Shown here: in pieces, positions 1-12,910 of the stretch
How positions within the stretch are numbered: the stretch's first letter is position 1
Layout: each line of letters starts with the position of its first letter
Source of the DNA: Cryptomeria japonica
Lineage: Eukaryota > Streptophyta > Pinopsida > Cupressales > Cupressaceae
DNA: 64,000 nucleotides
NCBI RefSeq assembly: GCF_030272615.1
Contig: NC_081407.1
Span: 139,568,897-139,632,896 of the forward strand
Reading direction: 5' to 3'
Made by a program: the position numbers and the translations under genes
Notes under the pieces: generated by a model
Databases searched by the model: none
Seen by the model: the letters and a program-made list of their open reading frames with translations, nothing else
What the model was told of the DNA's origin: nothing

Positions 1-2701
1 TAATACAGCTCTTACTGAGGTATACCTAGCAACAGGCGCAAAGGTTTCTTCATAATCTATTCCTTCCCTTTGTGAGAAGCCTCTAGCTACAAATCTGGCC
101 TTGTGTTTTTCAATACTGCCGTCTGCAGCATGTTTGATTTTGAACAACCATTTAGATGAAACCACAGATTTATTGATTGGTCTAGGAACAATCTCCCAAA
201 CATCATTCTTCATAATGGATTGATACTCTTCAGACATTGCATCCTTCCATACTTGATGTTGAAGTGCATCTGATACATTGCTTGGTTCAGCTTTAGAGAG
301 GTCATTCATAAGGGCAACATAGCTAGTAAATTTATTAGGCCTTTTGCTTTCTCTGAAGGTTCCTAAGGGAGCAGCAAACCTCTGAGCTTCTTCTACAGTT
401 TTGGTGGCCCATAGTGGTCTTTTCTTGAGGTTTTCTCTAGGTGGACTTAGTTTCACTCATAGTTTCCTCAGGATACTCCCTCTGAAGCTCAAGAGCAAGA
501 TCTCTATCTAAGCCGGGGTTAGGAATATGGACTTTAGGATCTAGAGAGCTTTGGGCTCTTTTGAAGGCTAAGTTTTCTTCAAAGATCACATCCCTACTTA
601 GTTCAATGTTCTTTTGGCCGGGTATATATATTTTGTAGGCTTTGGATGTTTCACTGTATCCTACAAAGATTCCTCTCTTTCCAGAGGGTTCTAATTTTAA
701 TATTTTCTCCTTAGGTACATGAATATACACTAGACATCCAAAAATCCTAAGGTGGCTTATATCTGGTTTTGATTTTGTAAAGACTTCTTCAGGGGTCTTG
801 TCTTCAAGATGAGAGTGAGGACATCTGTTTTGAATGTATACTACAGTGCTGGTTGCTTTTGCCCAAAGATTGATTTTTAGATTCTGATCAAGAATCATAG
901 CTTTGGCCGCTTCAACGATTGTCCTATTTTTCCTTTCTGCTATCCCATTTTGTTGAGGGTCGTAAGGTATTGTTAACTCCCTCTTAATCCTTGAATTTTT
1001 ACAAAACTCTTTAAATAATTCAGATGTGTATTCCCCCCCATTATCAGTTCTAAGGGTTTTAATTTTGTTTCCTGATTAGTTTTCTGTTAATGATTTGAAT
1101 TCTTTAAATCTATTAAGGATCTCTTCTGATTCTTTGCATTTCAGAAAGTAGATCCAGGTTTTCCTAGAGTAGTCATCGACAAATATCACATAATACAAAA
1201 ATCCCCCCAATGAATTTACAAACATAGGTCCACATACATCAGAATGAATTAACTCTAATACTTTACTTGTTTTCCTAGTACTACTCTGAAAAGCACCCTT
1301 AGTATTTTTGCCTAGGGCACATCCTGTGCATGCCCCTAAGTGATATTGCTTTAGCTTAGGTAGACCTGTGACAAGGTCTCCCATTGATGATAAAGCTCTA
1401 AAATTTAGGTGGCCTAGTCTTCTATGCCAGATTTCATTAGCATCTGTAGTTTCATGAATTAGGGCTAAGTTGGGCTCTGTGCATAGCTCATATAGGTATC
1501 CTTGTCTTTGACCAATTGTACTAGCTTTCTTGATAGACGAGTTCTTTGGCCAAGCCAGTACTTTGTTGTCCATGAATGTCACTCTGTATCCATTGTCCTC
1601 TAGTGCTGATATTGAGACAAGATTCCTCTTAATGCCTAGAACATATAGCACTCCTTCAAGTTGTAATGATACACCTGACTTCAGTTTGATGGTGCAGTTT
1701 CCAACTCCTTTGACAGGGTGTGTGGAGTCATCTCCGATGGTTACCTCTTCATCATTTTCCTCTCTCATAAAGTCTAGTACTTCTCTGAATCATGTGATGT
1801 GTATGGATGAGCCACTGTCGATTACCCAGGAGTTCACTTTGTTTGATGTTTGATGTGTAGGTGTTGAATAGGGCACATACTTCTCGGAGTCCTCTTCCCT
1901 TTTCGATTTTCCTGATTTGGCAAATGTGGCTTGTTTAGCTCTTTCTAAACATTTGGCAACATAGTGCCCAAATTTGTCACATCTGTAACACTGAATTTGA
2001 GAGAGGTCCTTTTTGAAAGAGTTCTTGCCATGACGATTCTTTCTCTTCCTGAATTGCTTCTTCTTGCCCTTTCTGTCTGAGTTCATAGTCAAAACTTGAA
2101 GATCTTCATCTATATTCTTTTGTTTGATTCCTTTCTTATTTTGCCTTGATTCCTCTTGGAGACAGTCAGCCTTTAGTCTATCGAATTTTGGAAAGTTGTC
2201 CCTTGCACTGATGCCTTGGACGAACGTTTCCCAGATACTGGGCAGCCCATCTAAAGCAATGAGGGTTAATTCTTTCCTTTGGATCTTATATCCAAGGGTT
2301 GCTAGTTCATCCATTAAGTTAGATATTCGCATGAAGTAGGCATTGACTGATTCTCCTTTCATCATGGTTATATGATTTACCTCTCTTTTTAGAGCCAAGG
2401 TTCTACTGGCATTGGAAATCTCAAAAGCGTCTTCAAGTGCTTTGAACATGTGGAAAGCTGATTCGTGTTTCTTTATAATGGGCATAATATTGTTCCTTAC
2501 CCCATCAACTATTATTTTGATAGCCTTATCATTTCCTTCTCTCCAAATTGCTTGATCAGGTTCAGTCTCAGGTTCTTTGGATTCAGTCTTTACGAATGAT
2601 TCAACTTTGTTATCTTTTAGTATCATTTGAATTTTGAATTTCCATGCGGAAAAATCATCACCTCCTGCAAGTTTGTCTTCAAATCTGATAGCGCTAGCCA
2701 T
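1..2701 (-). pseudogene. gag-pol: Ty1-copia gag-pol polyprotein, partial and broken
   Basis: Read on the minus strand from an ATG at 2701. The gag domain comes first, then a CCHC zinc knuckle (CYRCDKFGHYVAKC, about 2000-1960) and the protease motif WVIDSGSS near 1815. The GAG-pre-integrase region follows (about 1500-1330), then the integrase core with HSDVCGP near 1240 and RTDNGGEY near 1050, and NGIAERKNRT near 940. RT begins after 436 (KWLFKIKHAADG, then FVARGF and EETFAPVAR) and runs off the window edge. The frame stays constant from 2701 to 437 but contains a TGA at 1790-1792 and a TAA at 1076-1078. A TAG at 437-439 coincides with a one-base frame change before RT. The order PR-INT-RT is diagnostic of Ty1-copia. 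It is not functional as it stands. Confidence 0.93.
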
Positions 2702-2780
2702 TGATAGGATTGTGATGTTTGAATATATACTTGATTTGAATTTTACTTAAAATTGAACAACCTCGGGTTCGATTTAACTA

Positions 2781-2794
2781 TAGCTCTGATACCA
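2781..2794 (-). other. Primer binding site of the minus-strand copia element
   Basis: On the minus strand this reads TGGTATCAGAGCTA, the plant initiator-Met tRNA complement used by most copia elements. It directly abuts the end of the LTR at 2795 and lies about 80 bases upstream of the gag ATG. Confidence 0.9.
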
Positions 2795-3602
2795 TGTAAA
2801 TGATGTTCAATTTACATTCAATATGCAAGTTATAATTCTATTATCTAATTTTGTATTATTTAATTTCTTATTGTATATATCTAACTATCTTCTTGCTTGT
2901 GGCAGATGAGAGGAGCATTTAATATTTTCTATGTCCTATCTCAAGAATGCCACTTACTATAAGTATATGACAAAGAAGGCACGGTCAAGCAATGCCTTAA
3001 TCGGTCATGACTGATCAAGACATTACTTGATCATACCTTTTTGTTTATACTAACAAAAGCATGTTACGGTAAATGCCAATCGGTGATTATAACCGAAGTT
3101 CATCGGTGTATTAACCCAACGCTAACAACCGATAGTATATCGGTGGCTGTCAATGCTAACAGCCAATAGTTATCGGTGTGTTAGCCTTGACAATTGATAA
3201 CTATTGGTGTAGACTAACACACCGATAACTATCGGTGACTAATACATTGCCACCCGATATGCATTCCGATAACCTGATATATATTATATGCGCTCCAATA
3301 TAATATTATATGTAACCCGATATAATATATATTCAATTCGGTATATATTAATCGGTGTCATCATTATTTATGATTAATTGATATTCATCTAAATACAGGA
3401 TTCATTAGATAGATGAACATGAGGAAGATACATAGTGTGTTTATCAATAGATTGCCCATATGCAAATATAGAATGGCTATCAAGGATAAATTAATTGCTT
3501 GATGGTTTTATCATAGTTATTGATATGATAAATGATTGAATGAGAGACTTCATTTATCTCTCATTCAATCATTTATCTTACCGAAGCTATTATGCATTAA
3601 CA
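2795..3602 (-). mobile_element. 5' LTR of the minus-strand copia element
   Basis: The inner edge (TGTAAATG at 2795) is fixed by the adjoining primer binding site. The outer edge is inferred at CATTAACA (3602), which gives short inverted termini with 7 of 8 bases matching. The partner LTR lies outside the window, so the outer edge is provisional. The LTR contains many CGGT/ACCG words at 3060-3360. Two hairpins are present: arms 3163-3184 and 3214-3235 (one mismatch), and arms 3527-3547 and 3557-3577 (21 bp perfect). Confidence 0.6.
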
Positions 3603-4790
3603 AAAAGGATGTTCAATCATACAGGCAACACTATCATCACAAACTCTGAAACCTTCAAAAAAAATTAGTAAGACCACAAAATAACTACAATAAACATGTA
3701 TGTATCCCAAAAGGATTAAGACAAAAACATTTTATCAGCGAGAAATTTTGAAATTGAAACTTCAAAGAATATATCATCCAAATAAAAATCTAATCAATCA
3801 ATAAAAGAGAAACCATTTCTCATAACAAGTAGAGTCAAAAAGGCACTAACTATGCAATTTCAAATATTCAAGATGCAAAGCCAAGTCACATTCAAAAGCT
3901 TTGATATTAAACCAAACCTTCAAATTTAGTAAAAGTACTGACTCATATAAAGTAGATGTAGAAGATAGACATAAAACACATTTTAGGATCTATATGCATA
4001 ATATCAAGATAAGCATACAAAATCACAATTACCAAGATTTTGTTGTCACAAAGATTGGATATCTTGGTGCAATACTAGGTTACATATAAACATTGGGTTG
4101 ATGTTTTTATGCAGCCAAAGGTTTTTGTACAACAACTTGAGAGAGATAAAATGTTATGAAAATGAACCTGACCTACACATAAAACATTACCTCTTCGCTT
4201 CTAGTAATAAGACTGTAAAAAACGAAAGTACAGCATTGCCATATTCATCAAACAAAGCAATTAGCATTAAAATTCAAGCTATTTAGCCAGGGATATGGAT
4301 TCTTTCTTTCTATAGAACTAATCCACAAGCTATCACTATACAAAAAGATAGACCATCAAAAGTTATTTGGACAAGATAGCCAACCAGTCTTCACAATAAC
4401 AATTTAGCTGTGAGAAAAATCAAGATAAGAAGTAGAAACAAAATTAAACCATGATAAAGTACACAAAAACATGAAGTAGACATGGTAAGCTAAAATATTA
4501 GCTCAGAAGATAGACCATTCAACTATCATAATAGTAAAATACTATCTCATTGGATGGAGCCACACCAAAATAAAAAAATTGATTTAATGTTTTTTATATT
4601 TGTTAGTTTAAATTGAAAGATCCTTGTGATTTGTGCATTGAACATTTTATTTAACATTCAATGTAGATAAGAAGTAGACACAAAATTGAACCATGTGTGA
4701 CAATATTGACAGTATTGACAAAAATCCTAGCATTTGAATGTAGATAAAATTAAACCATGATAAAGTAGACACAAAAAATGAAGAGGAGGG
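3603..4790. other. AT-rich intergenic DNA, no gene recognised
   Basis: Only short chance ORFs of about 60 codons occur here, with no recognisable domain. Part of it (4491-4645) is a dispersed repeat that recurs at 17157-17310. Confidence 0.6.
4491..4645 (+). repeat. Dispersed repeat, copy 1
   Basis: This stretch aligns by eye with 17157-17310. Shared words include ATAATAGTAAAATACTATCTC and CACACCAAAATA with minor changes, and the order of blocks is the same. I cannot assign it to a known family. Confidence 0.6.
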
Positions 4791-4849
4791 AGAAGGGCAA
4801 AATCAAAATAGCCCAAAGTAATGGCCAGCCCATTAGTTTTCGGGCTTTC

Positions 4850-5370
4850 CTCCTAAATTCGGTAGTTGAGCTGAAAGTGGGAATAAGGCATTAATCCAAA
4901 ACCACTTAACCCAGACTTTGGACCAGGCCATCAACAAACTTGGTGCTAGAAAACAAATATGGACTAAGTCTTAATCCCAAAACTCTTCCCAACCCTGAAG
5001 TTTAGCTCGAAATTCTGATTTCACCCTTCAAGATCGGCTTGTGCATTCAAAGTGGGAATTGACCTACTCCTAAAATGTGTCCTGACACCGAGTTTGGGGC
5101 CAAGTTCGCTTCTAAGATCAGATTTTGCAGTCACAAACAATAGGGTTGACATTATAGACATTGGCAATAAGGGTTGCAGATAAGGGAAATGATAAACAAC
5201 ATGAAATCTATGTGCTTAGAGGGCAAGGAGCCAAGGAAAGTGAGTTGCAAGCAAAGTTTGAGTTCCTTGAAACTTGACTTCCATCCTCATAATCGATACT
5301 TGCACTGCAAATTGGATTAAGCACTAATCCTAAAATGTTTCCCTATGTTGAAGTTTAGGCTGAATGAAAT
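4850..5370 (+). repeat. Degenerate TTCGGT-rich tandem repeat, left block
   Basis: Diverged units share the pattern 'taatccaaaa .. ttcct .. ccgaagtttag .. attcggt .. gcaaatTgggaat'. The phrases 'taatccaaaa', 'taatcccaaaa' and 'cctaaaatg' recur near 4892, 4972, 5067 and 5315, mostly 80-95 bases apart. The same pattern continues on both flanks of the copia insertion at 6230-14448. The repeat may belong to an old LTR or a decayed satellite. Confidence 0.5.
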
Positions 5371-6130
5371 ATCCCCTATGGATATTTGTTCCAGATTTTA
5401 CCAAACGTTCCATAGGAATTTAGACAAACTGTTTGCCTAAAAACTTTTTTTTTTTCATCCAATATCTTTGCACACATATTATATTGTAAATCATATGATA
5501 ACAGACTAGAATAGCAATCTAAAATTATATATGAATATTGCCATCAAAATAGATAAATTATTACAACCTCTAGCAAAAAAAAAACAAATTCATCTTTCTA
5601 ATCATAGCCACAGAATTTACAAAAAGATTGGATGCACTGAAAACTTCCCAATCACAGATATAGGATGTACAAAAGGATTGGAAATCCACATACCAACAGC
5701 AGATCTATTTAACATCTTCAGCAAACACCAGCTAGAGTAGATCCTTCACCACCATAGCCAGTCTTGTTCAAGAGGGATTTCGTCCTCCGGAAGGCTGATA
5801 TGTACGATGAAATCCAAATCTCCAGAACCTCACAGGGGTACAACCAAGAATGAATAAACCCAACATGCTCAAACAATCCTCTCAATCCTCTTTTATAAAT
5901 TTTTGAATGTCCCTTGGCCTTCCATTTCCTCTTACCATTTAATTTTCTTTTCTTTTATTTCACTATTGAATTAAAGGTGATTTTATTTGATTTCCCACTT
6001 TATTAAGTCACTCAAGTAATTATATAATATTATCCTTATGATGTACCTTTTTAAAGGAATAAAATTAAATAATTACATTAATGGCTTATTAAATAATTAA
6101 ACATGATTTAAAAAAAATTAATTATATCTT
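5371..6130. other. AT-rich intergenic DNA, no gene recognised
   Basis: No supported coding sequence. A stretch near 5760-5920 (ending in a CTCTTTTATAAATTT motif) resembles the promoter part of an LTR, but I see no paired copy. Confidence 0.4.
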
Positions 6131-6229
6131 AAGCCAAAAGGGGACATTATACCGAACTTTTGCCCAGCACCTCTAAGTTCGGTATTAGCATTCCAAATTA
6201 GAACAAGTCTTTAATTCCAAACTTCTTCC
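6131..6229 (+). repeat. TTCGGT-rich tandem repeat unit cut by copia insertion
   Basis: It contains CCGAACTTTTGCCC, AAGTTCGGTATTAGC and TTAATTCCAAACTTCTTCC, the same unit as seen at 14449-14800. The copia element inserted at its CTTCC (6225-6229). Confidence 0.6.
6225..6229. other. Target-site duplication CTTCC, left
   Basis: CTTCC directly precedes the TG of the left LTR. It is repeated at 14449-14453, directly after the CA of the right LTR. Five-base duplications are the norm for copia integrase. Confidence 0.93.
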
Positions 6230-7760
6230 TGATGCAAGTATTGTCATTAATGTCAAATTAATTGAAAGAAGGAAGCATCTAAAATGACATCACAGAAAGA
6301 ATGGAGTATCTTAAATATATCCTAGAATTGGGTGTTGGTTTGGAAGTTTCCTGGCAAATCAGCACGATGAAGCAGAAGATTACAGTGAGCATGGTTCGTA
6401 TCTATATCATTATCTGAAGGCAAAAATAGAAATCAAATGAAAACTATTAATGGAAAGACTTTATAAATAATCCGATATATTTATTACCCGATATATAATA
6501 TGGAAAGACTTTATAACTATCGACAAACATATTAATATAGCGGCAAGTTTATTAAAGCGAAAAAATGTTTTGATGGCGGATGTATTAACCAAGTATTTTT
6601 TACGGCACCTCATGAGCGTTAATATATTGAACAATATTATCTGCAGCACACTTTAAATTAATTAAAGTGGAGATAGATATGGAGCGGCAAAATTAAAAGT
6701 GAAAAATAAATCTCGACAGGAAAAATTATTAAACTTTGTGTTTTGCAGAACTTACTTAATACCGGTTGGGAGAAAATAATATCGTAAATAAATTACATAC
6801 CTTATTTTTACAATACATATTATCGGGCTTCATTAAATTTGCTGGTTTGTTTATTATGAAAAGTATTGTCTAAGGTATAGTGGCATAAGAGTTTATTGAT
6901 ATAAACAAAAGTGTTTGGCAAACAAATACTCCCGTAAAAAGTTTATTAATGGAATTTAACAAAAAGAAGTTATTGAAATATTGAAGGATATGACTTTTCA
7001 AACTAAAAGTCATGTTGGTTTGCAACTGTGGAACTAGCACATATATATATGAATTTTTAAAAATGCTTTGAGAAGAAAGTTGATATGCTGGATATATATA
7101 CTGTGTATAAAATTGTGGATTTTTGAAAGTATACCTCACGTAGGAGAAGTAAGAGGTGTGCAAAGAGAAACATGAACAATCAGTCCTAAAAGAGCATAAG
7201 TTTAGAATATAATAGCAGATATATAAACTTAGCACATGCAGATTTGAAATGAAGAGTAAGGCAGATTTATGATCAGCTTACAGCAGATTTAAGAAAGAAA
7301 TTGTGACATATTTGTATGAAGATGTGTATGCAGATTTAAAGAGTGTTACCATTGTCCATCATTCATTGTTACAGCAACATGTTCAAGATGGAAAATTAGA
7401 TTTGTGAAGAGTGAGTTGGTGCTCACAATTTCAGCAGAGAGAGTTGGTGCTTCCAATGGGTTGGTGCTCACAAAACAGAGTTCAGGGGTTGGTGCCTCCA
7501 GTGGGTTGGTGCTCACAAAATAGAGTTAGAGAGTTGGTGCTTCCAGTGGGTTGGTGCTCACAAAATTGTAAAAGAACATAAATATATAGCATTCGTTTTC
7601 AGTGGTTTTCTCCCGCATTGGGTTTCCACTTAAATCTTTGTGTTATTGTGTTCATATGCAAAATTATTTTTAGTGATTGATTCTATCATATAAAATATTG
7701 AATTGAAAAGTTTCATTATACTGATTCACCCCCCCTCTCAGTATAACTGTGTGCTCTTCA
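6230..7760 (+). repeat. 5' LTR of the 6230-14448 copia element
   Basis: 1531 bp with TG...CA ends, matching 12924-14448. Near its 3' part (7420-7565) it carries about seven copies of GTTGGTGC in alternating contexts (GGGTTGGTGCTCACAA and GAGTTGGTGCTTCCA). This is followed by CCCGCATTGGGTTTCCAC and a C-rich run. Stretches such as 6870-7235 are open on the minus strand but are LTR sequence, not genes. Confidence 0.95.
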
Positions 7761-7762
7761 AT

Positions 7763-7775
7763 TGGTATCAAAGTC
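7763..7775 (+). other. Primer binding site of the copia element
   Basis: TGGTATCAAAGTC starts two bases after the LTR end and matches the initiator-Met tRNA complement (TGGTATCAGAGC) with few mismatches. Confidence 0.85.
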
Positions 7776-7828
7776 AGTTCCTTCGGAGATAGCCTTACAG
7801 CTTGAAGGTAGATCCTCAAAAGAGCACA

Positions 7829-10800
7829 ATGGTAGATAACTATGCAGTTAGAAATCCAATTTTCGATGGGACAAATTATGCATTTTGGAGTATCAAGATG
7901 AAAGCCTATCTAAACGCACTTGGTTATGATGTTTGGCAATCCGTGGTAGATGGATACACACCTCCATCAACTCCTCCGACCGATGTAGCAGGAAAGAGGA
8001 AAAGTGAGAATAATGCCAAAGCAGAACATGCTCTCCTATGCAGCCTGGGTGATTCTGAATTTACAAAAGTCATGCATTGCAAATCAGCAAAAGAGATATG
8101 GAACAAACTGAAAAGTATCTATGAAGGGGATGAAAAGGTAAGAGAGGCCAAGCTTCAATCACTTAGAATGAAATTTGAAAGCCTTAAAATGAAGGAAAAT
8201 GAAGATATCGCCACCTACTTTTTGCGTGTGGATGAAATCGTAAATGCAATCACAGCATTAGGAGAAGAAGTTGAAGACACACCTCTCGTTCGAAAGTTGT
8301 TGAGAACATTGACAATGAAATTTGATCCTAAGATATCAACAATAGAAGAAATGAAGGATTTGAAAACATTAACAAAAGATGAATTGTTTGGAATCCTCAC
8401 AGCCTATGAAATGAGGAGAGAAGACAAACCATCACAAAAGGAGGTATCTTTCAAAGCATCAAAGAAGGGCAAGAAAAAAAATCATACACCAAAAGAGAGT
8501 ACAAGCAGTGAATCAGATGAGGCTGAAGCTTACTTCATGAGAAAGTTCAAAAAGGGCAAAGGCAAATACAAAGGCAAATTCCCTTTCAAATGTTTCAATT
8601 GTGGCAAGGTTGGGCATTATGCTTCAAAGTGTCCTCGAAATGAAAGTGATAGTAGTGAAGAGGAGAAGAAAATCTTTTCAAAGAAGAAAGGAAAGAAATA
8701 CTTCAAGAAGAACTACTCAAAACATAAGAAAAGCTTCTACTCTAAGCAAAGTTCCAGTTCATAGGAGGAAAGTTCTGAAGATATGTCCAGCAGTGATGGA
8801 GAAGAGATTCTTTTTACGGCAATGAAAGAAGAAGATGATGAAGATGAGAAGGAAGAAGGACAAGAGGCTATATGTGATGAAGAAGATGTAGATCTTGAAG
8901 AAGAGTTACATTATGCATATAAACAAAATGAAAAGCTAAAAGGAAGGGTCTCAAAATATAAGACAAAATTACAAGAATCAAGCAAGCTCATTGAAGACTT
9001 AAAAATACACTTGGAGGAAGCAAAGAAGAATGAGAAGGAAATAAGGGATCAGCTTAAAAGAAAAGAGGAAGGATGCAACAAATTAGAACTAGAAATTGTC
9101 TCCTTAAAACAAGACTTGGGGAAACTTCAAAAATTTGAAGAGAGCACCAAGAAAATGGATCGACTTCTTAAGGCACAAAGACCTACGTTCATTAAATCAA
9201 GTCTAGGACATGAAGAGGATCAAACAGCAAATGCTACTAAGTCAAAAACTTTGGATGATTCATGGAAGACAGTAGAAAACAAAAGAAGGAAGAATGATGC
9301 TCAAAAATCTCATCCTCCCACAAATATGTTGAAAACATCTCACATAAAGAAATCACATGTAACTAATAATTATTATCCATTCAAAGGACATTGTTTTTCA
9401 TGCTATAAGTTTGGTCATAAAGCAATTGATTGTAGAAGTCATACTAGAAATATTTCTAACTTCACTCCAAAGAAATATAATTCATTTTCTCCTCTAATGA
9501 ATTATGATGTAATATGTTATAACTGTCACAATTTTGGACACACAGCCAGATTCTGCCGAACTATCTTCCCTAGTTTACCAAGAAAGGGAGATGTACCTAT
9601 CAAAAGGGAGGAAACATCTAGAATGACTTGGAAGAAAAAACAAGAAGAAGAGAAAGAATCCTTATTTGTTCAAATAGCTCTTCACGCAAAAAACAAGAAG
9701 GATAGATGGTATGTAGACAGCGGATGCTCAAGGCACATAACAGGGGACAAAAACAAATTCATCTCTTTTGAACCAGCAGATGAAGGATCAATAAGGTTTG
9801 GTGATAACACAAAAAGAGAAATAAAAGGTAAAGGAACACTTAGTTTAGATTATGGAAAGACTAAATCTGAGAATGTGCTATATGTCAAAGGCTTAAAAGA
9901 AAATTTATTAAGTGTTAGCCAGCTTTGTGATCAAGGACATAGTGTGACATTTTTGTCTAAGCGATGTGAGATTAAAAAGAAAGGAAGAATCATTGCAAAT
10001 GCTCATAGAACTGCAAATAATTTATATATTCTAAATGAAATAAATGAAGAAACGTGTAATTTTGTTCAAGAGGATGAAAACTGGCTATGGCACAAAAGGC
10101 TAGGCCGCCTTAACTTTGACAATCTTGTCAAGATCAGCAGAAAGGAAGCAGTAAGGGATATGCCTAGAATTACAAAACCATCTAATGTCATTTGCAAACA
10201 ATGCCAATTTGGGAAACAAACTCGAGTAAGTTTTAAATCCAAAGAATACTCGTCTTCAAAGCCTCTAGAGCTGATACATACAGACTTATGCGGACCAACC
10301 AGAACAAAAAGTTTGCAAGGGGAAAGGTATTTTATGCTACTCATAGACGATTACTCCAGGATGACTTGGGTCGCCTTTCTAAAAGAAAAATCTGAAGCTC
10401 TTGCAAAATTTAAAGCCTTCAAAGAGTTAGTTGAAAATGAGATGGATGTCAAAATTAAGTGTCTTAGATCAGACCGAGGAGGGGAATTCACTTCAAATGA
10501 GTTTGAAGATTTTTGCACAAAACATGGAATAAGAAGACAACTTTTAGCAGCAAGAACTCCACAACAAAATGGAGTTGTTGAAAGGAAGAATAGGACAGTT
10601 CAGGAAATGGCAAGAGCTATGTTGAATGAATCAAAGATTGCAGACACTTTTTGGAAAGAAGCAGTTCACACAGCAGTGTACATATTGAATAGAGCGCAAA
10701 TAAGGGTAAATAACGACAAGACACCATACGAACTATGGAAAGGAAGGGTTGCAACTGTTGATTATTTCAGAATTTTTGGCAGCACTTGCTACATTAGAAG

Positions 10801-12762
10801 AGATGAAGAGGACTTGGGAAAGTTTGATACCCGGTCAGATGAAGGAATTTTTCTTGGATATTCCACCAGAAGCAAAGCTTATAAATGCTACAATAAAAGA
10901 CTTCACAAGATAGTTGAAAGTGCTAATGTGAAGATAGATGAAGGAAAGCAATTTGAGAAAGCTATAGAAGATCATCCTAAGGAACAAAGTGATGAAGAAG
11001 AATTAAAAGAAGAAAGTGAAAATGAGGAACAAGAAAGTTTTGAAACTCCATCAAAAACACCATCAAAGACACCTTTAAAAACACCATCAAAAACTCCATC
11101 AAAGTTTGTTCAGAAAGATCATCCAGAAAGCTTGGTTATTGGAGAGTTGGATACAAACATTCAGACAAGGAGGAGACTAGCTACCACCACAGAACATGCT
11201 CATTTCTGTCTACTTTCTAAGATAGAACCAAAGAATTTTGATGAAGCTAGTGAAGACAAGTATTGGGTAAATGCTATGAATGAGGAGTTGGACCAAATTG
11301 AAAGAAATCACACATGGGAGCTTGTTCCAAGACCCTCAAACAAAAATGTCATTGGGGCAAAGTGGGTTTTTCACAATAAAATGAATGAGGATGGCGAAAT
11401 TACAAGAAATAAGGCAAGGCTTGTGTGTAAGGGTTATGCACAAGTGGAGGGAGTCGATTTTGAAGAAACATTTGCCCCAGTTGCCAGATTGGAAGCTATC
11501 AGAATGTTTCTAGCTCTTGCAAGTCATAAGGGTTTCAAAGTCTATCAAATGGACGTGAAATCAGCCTTTCTAAATGGCGATTTAGAAGAGGAAGTGTATA
11601 TTGAACAGCCCGAAGGATTTATCCTGTCAGAAGAGGAAGATTATGTATGCAGATTAAAGAAGGCACTCTATGGTCTCAAACAAGCCCCTAGAGCATGGTA
11701 CTCCAGATTAGACAACTACCTTCAAACACAAGGGTTTAAAAGAGGAGCAGCAGACAGTAATTTGTACTTCAGATGTGAAGGTAATCATTTGCTGATTGTA
11801 GTTGTTTATGTAGATGATATCATTTTTGGTGGTAGTAAGAATCAAATGTGTGAAGAATTTGCTTCTAACATGCAAAAAGAATTCGAGATGTCTATGCTTG
11901 GAGAACTTTCTTTCTTCTTGGGATTGCAGATTTCACAATCAGATGAAGGGATATTTCTCTCACAGACTAAGTATGTTAGGGAGATATTGAAGAAATTCAG
12001 AATGGAGGATTGCCATCCTGTCAGTACTCCTATGCTCACTGGTTGCAAACTTAGTAAAAATGATGAATCCCCTGATGCGAGTTAGACTCAATATAGATCC
12101 ATGATTGGAAGTCTCTTATATGTAACAGCTACCAGGCCAGATATAATGCAAGTTGTTGGTGTAGCAGCACGGTATCAAGCATCGCCAAAGGAAACACATG
12201 TACAGGCAGTTAAAAGAATCTTCAAGTATTTGAAGGGTACAATGAATTTTGGATTGTGGTACCCAAAATGTGATGAATTCACTCTCAAAGCATACACAGA
12301 TGCTGAGTGGGCAAGTGACAAGGATGATAGCAAAAGCACCAATGGAGGAGCCTTTTTCCTTGGCAACAATCTTGTATCCTGGTTGAGCAAAAACAGGCTT
12401 CAATATCTCTATCTACCGCAGAGGCAGAGTACATTGCAGCAGCAGCATGTTGTACGCAAGTATTGTGGATGAAACAAACCTTGCAAGATGTTAAGATTGA
12501 GTATGATCATCCTATCTCTATCTATTGTGATAATACAAGTGCAATCAGTATGTCAAAGAATCCAGTGATGCACTCCAGGACAAAACACATCCCTATCAAA
12601 ATTCATTTCTTAAGAGACCAGGTTCTTGAGCAGCAAGTAAAGTTGGAATATGTTCCAACAAAGGAATAGTTAGCAGATATCTTTACAAAGCCTCTTCCAA
12701 AAGAGACTTTTGAGTACCTAAGGGATAATTTGGGAGTAATATCACTCTCATCCTCTCAGTAA
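7829..12762 (+). pseudogene. gag-pol: Copia gag-pol polyprotein with three TAG stops and one frameshift
   Basis: The ATG at 7829 is chosen because the upstream in-frame codons lack an ATG. Gag (7829-8764) has a UBN2-type domain and a zinc knuckle CFNCGKVGHYASKC near 8595. A TAG at 8762-8764 is followed in the same frame by an acidic, Lys/Glu-rich, probably coiled-coil stretch (8830-9170). Two further CCHC fingers follow ([14 protein letters not shown] near 9391, [14 protein letters not shown] near 9515), then protease [13 protein letters not shown] near 9706. The integrase zinc-binding and catalytic regions (HTDLCGP near 10276, [17 protein letters not shown]) come next. RT ([21 protein letters not shown] near 11808) and RNase H (LADIFTKPLP near 12675) finish it. 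TAG also occurs at 12083-12085 and 12667-12669. A one-base loss in an A-run near 12390 shifts the frame. The natural stop is TAA at 12760. The element is inactive unless complemented. Confidence 0.95.
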
Positions 12763-12910
12763 GCACTTCGTATGAAGCATACATTAAAAAGGGGCAGGTT
12801 ACAAACAACAGAAAATCCCTTGCCATTGATGTCAAAGGGGGAGAAATTGGAGACAGGGGGAGTGTTGGTTTGAAGGGAAGCAATCTGGATTGTAAGGTTG
12901 CCATCAATGA

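Noticed and set aside
6870-7235. 121-codon minus-strand ORF
   Set aside because: It lies in the LTR of the 6230 element; the same region in the other LTR is not open in the same way.
8783-12085. Reading the copia pol ORF as a separate gene starting at the ATG at 8783
   Set aside because: It is in the same frame as gag and separated only by one TAG; no internal promoter or start signal is evident.
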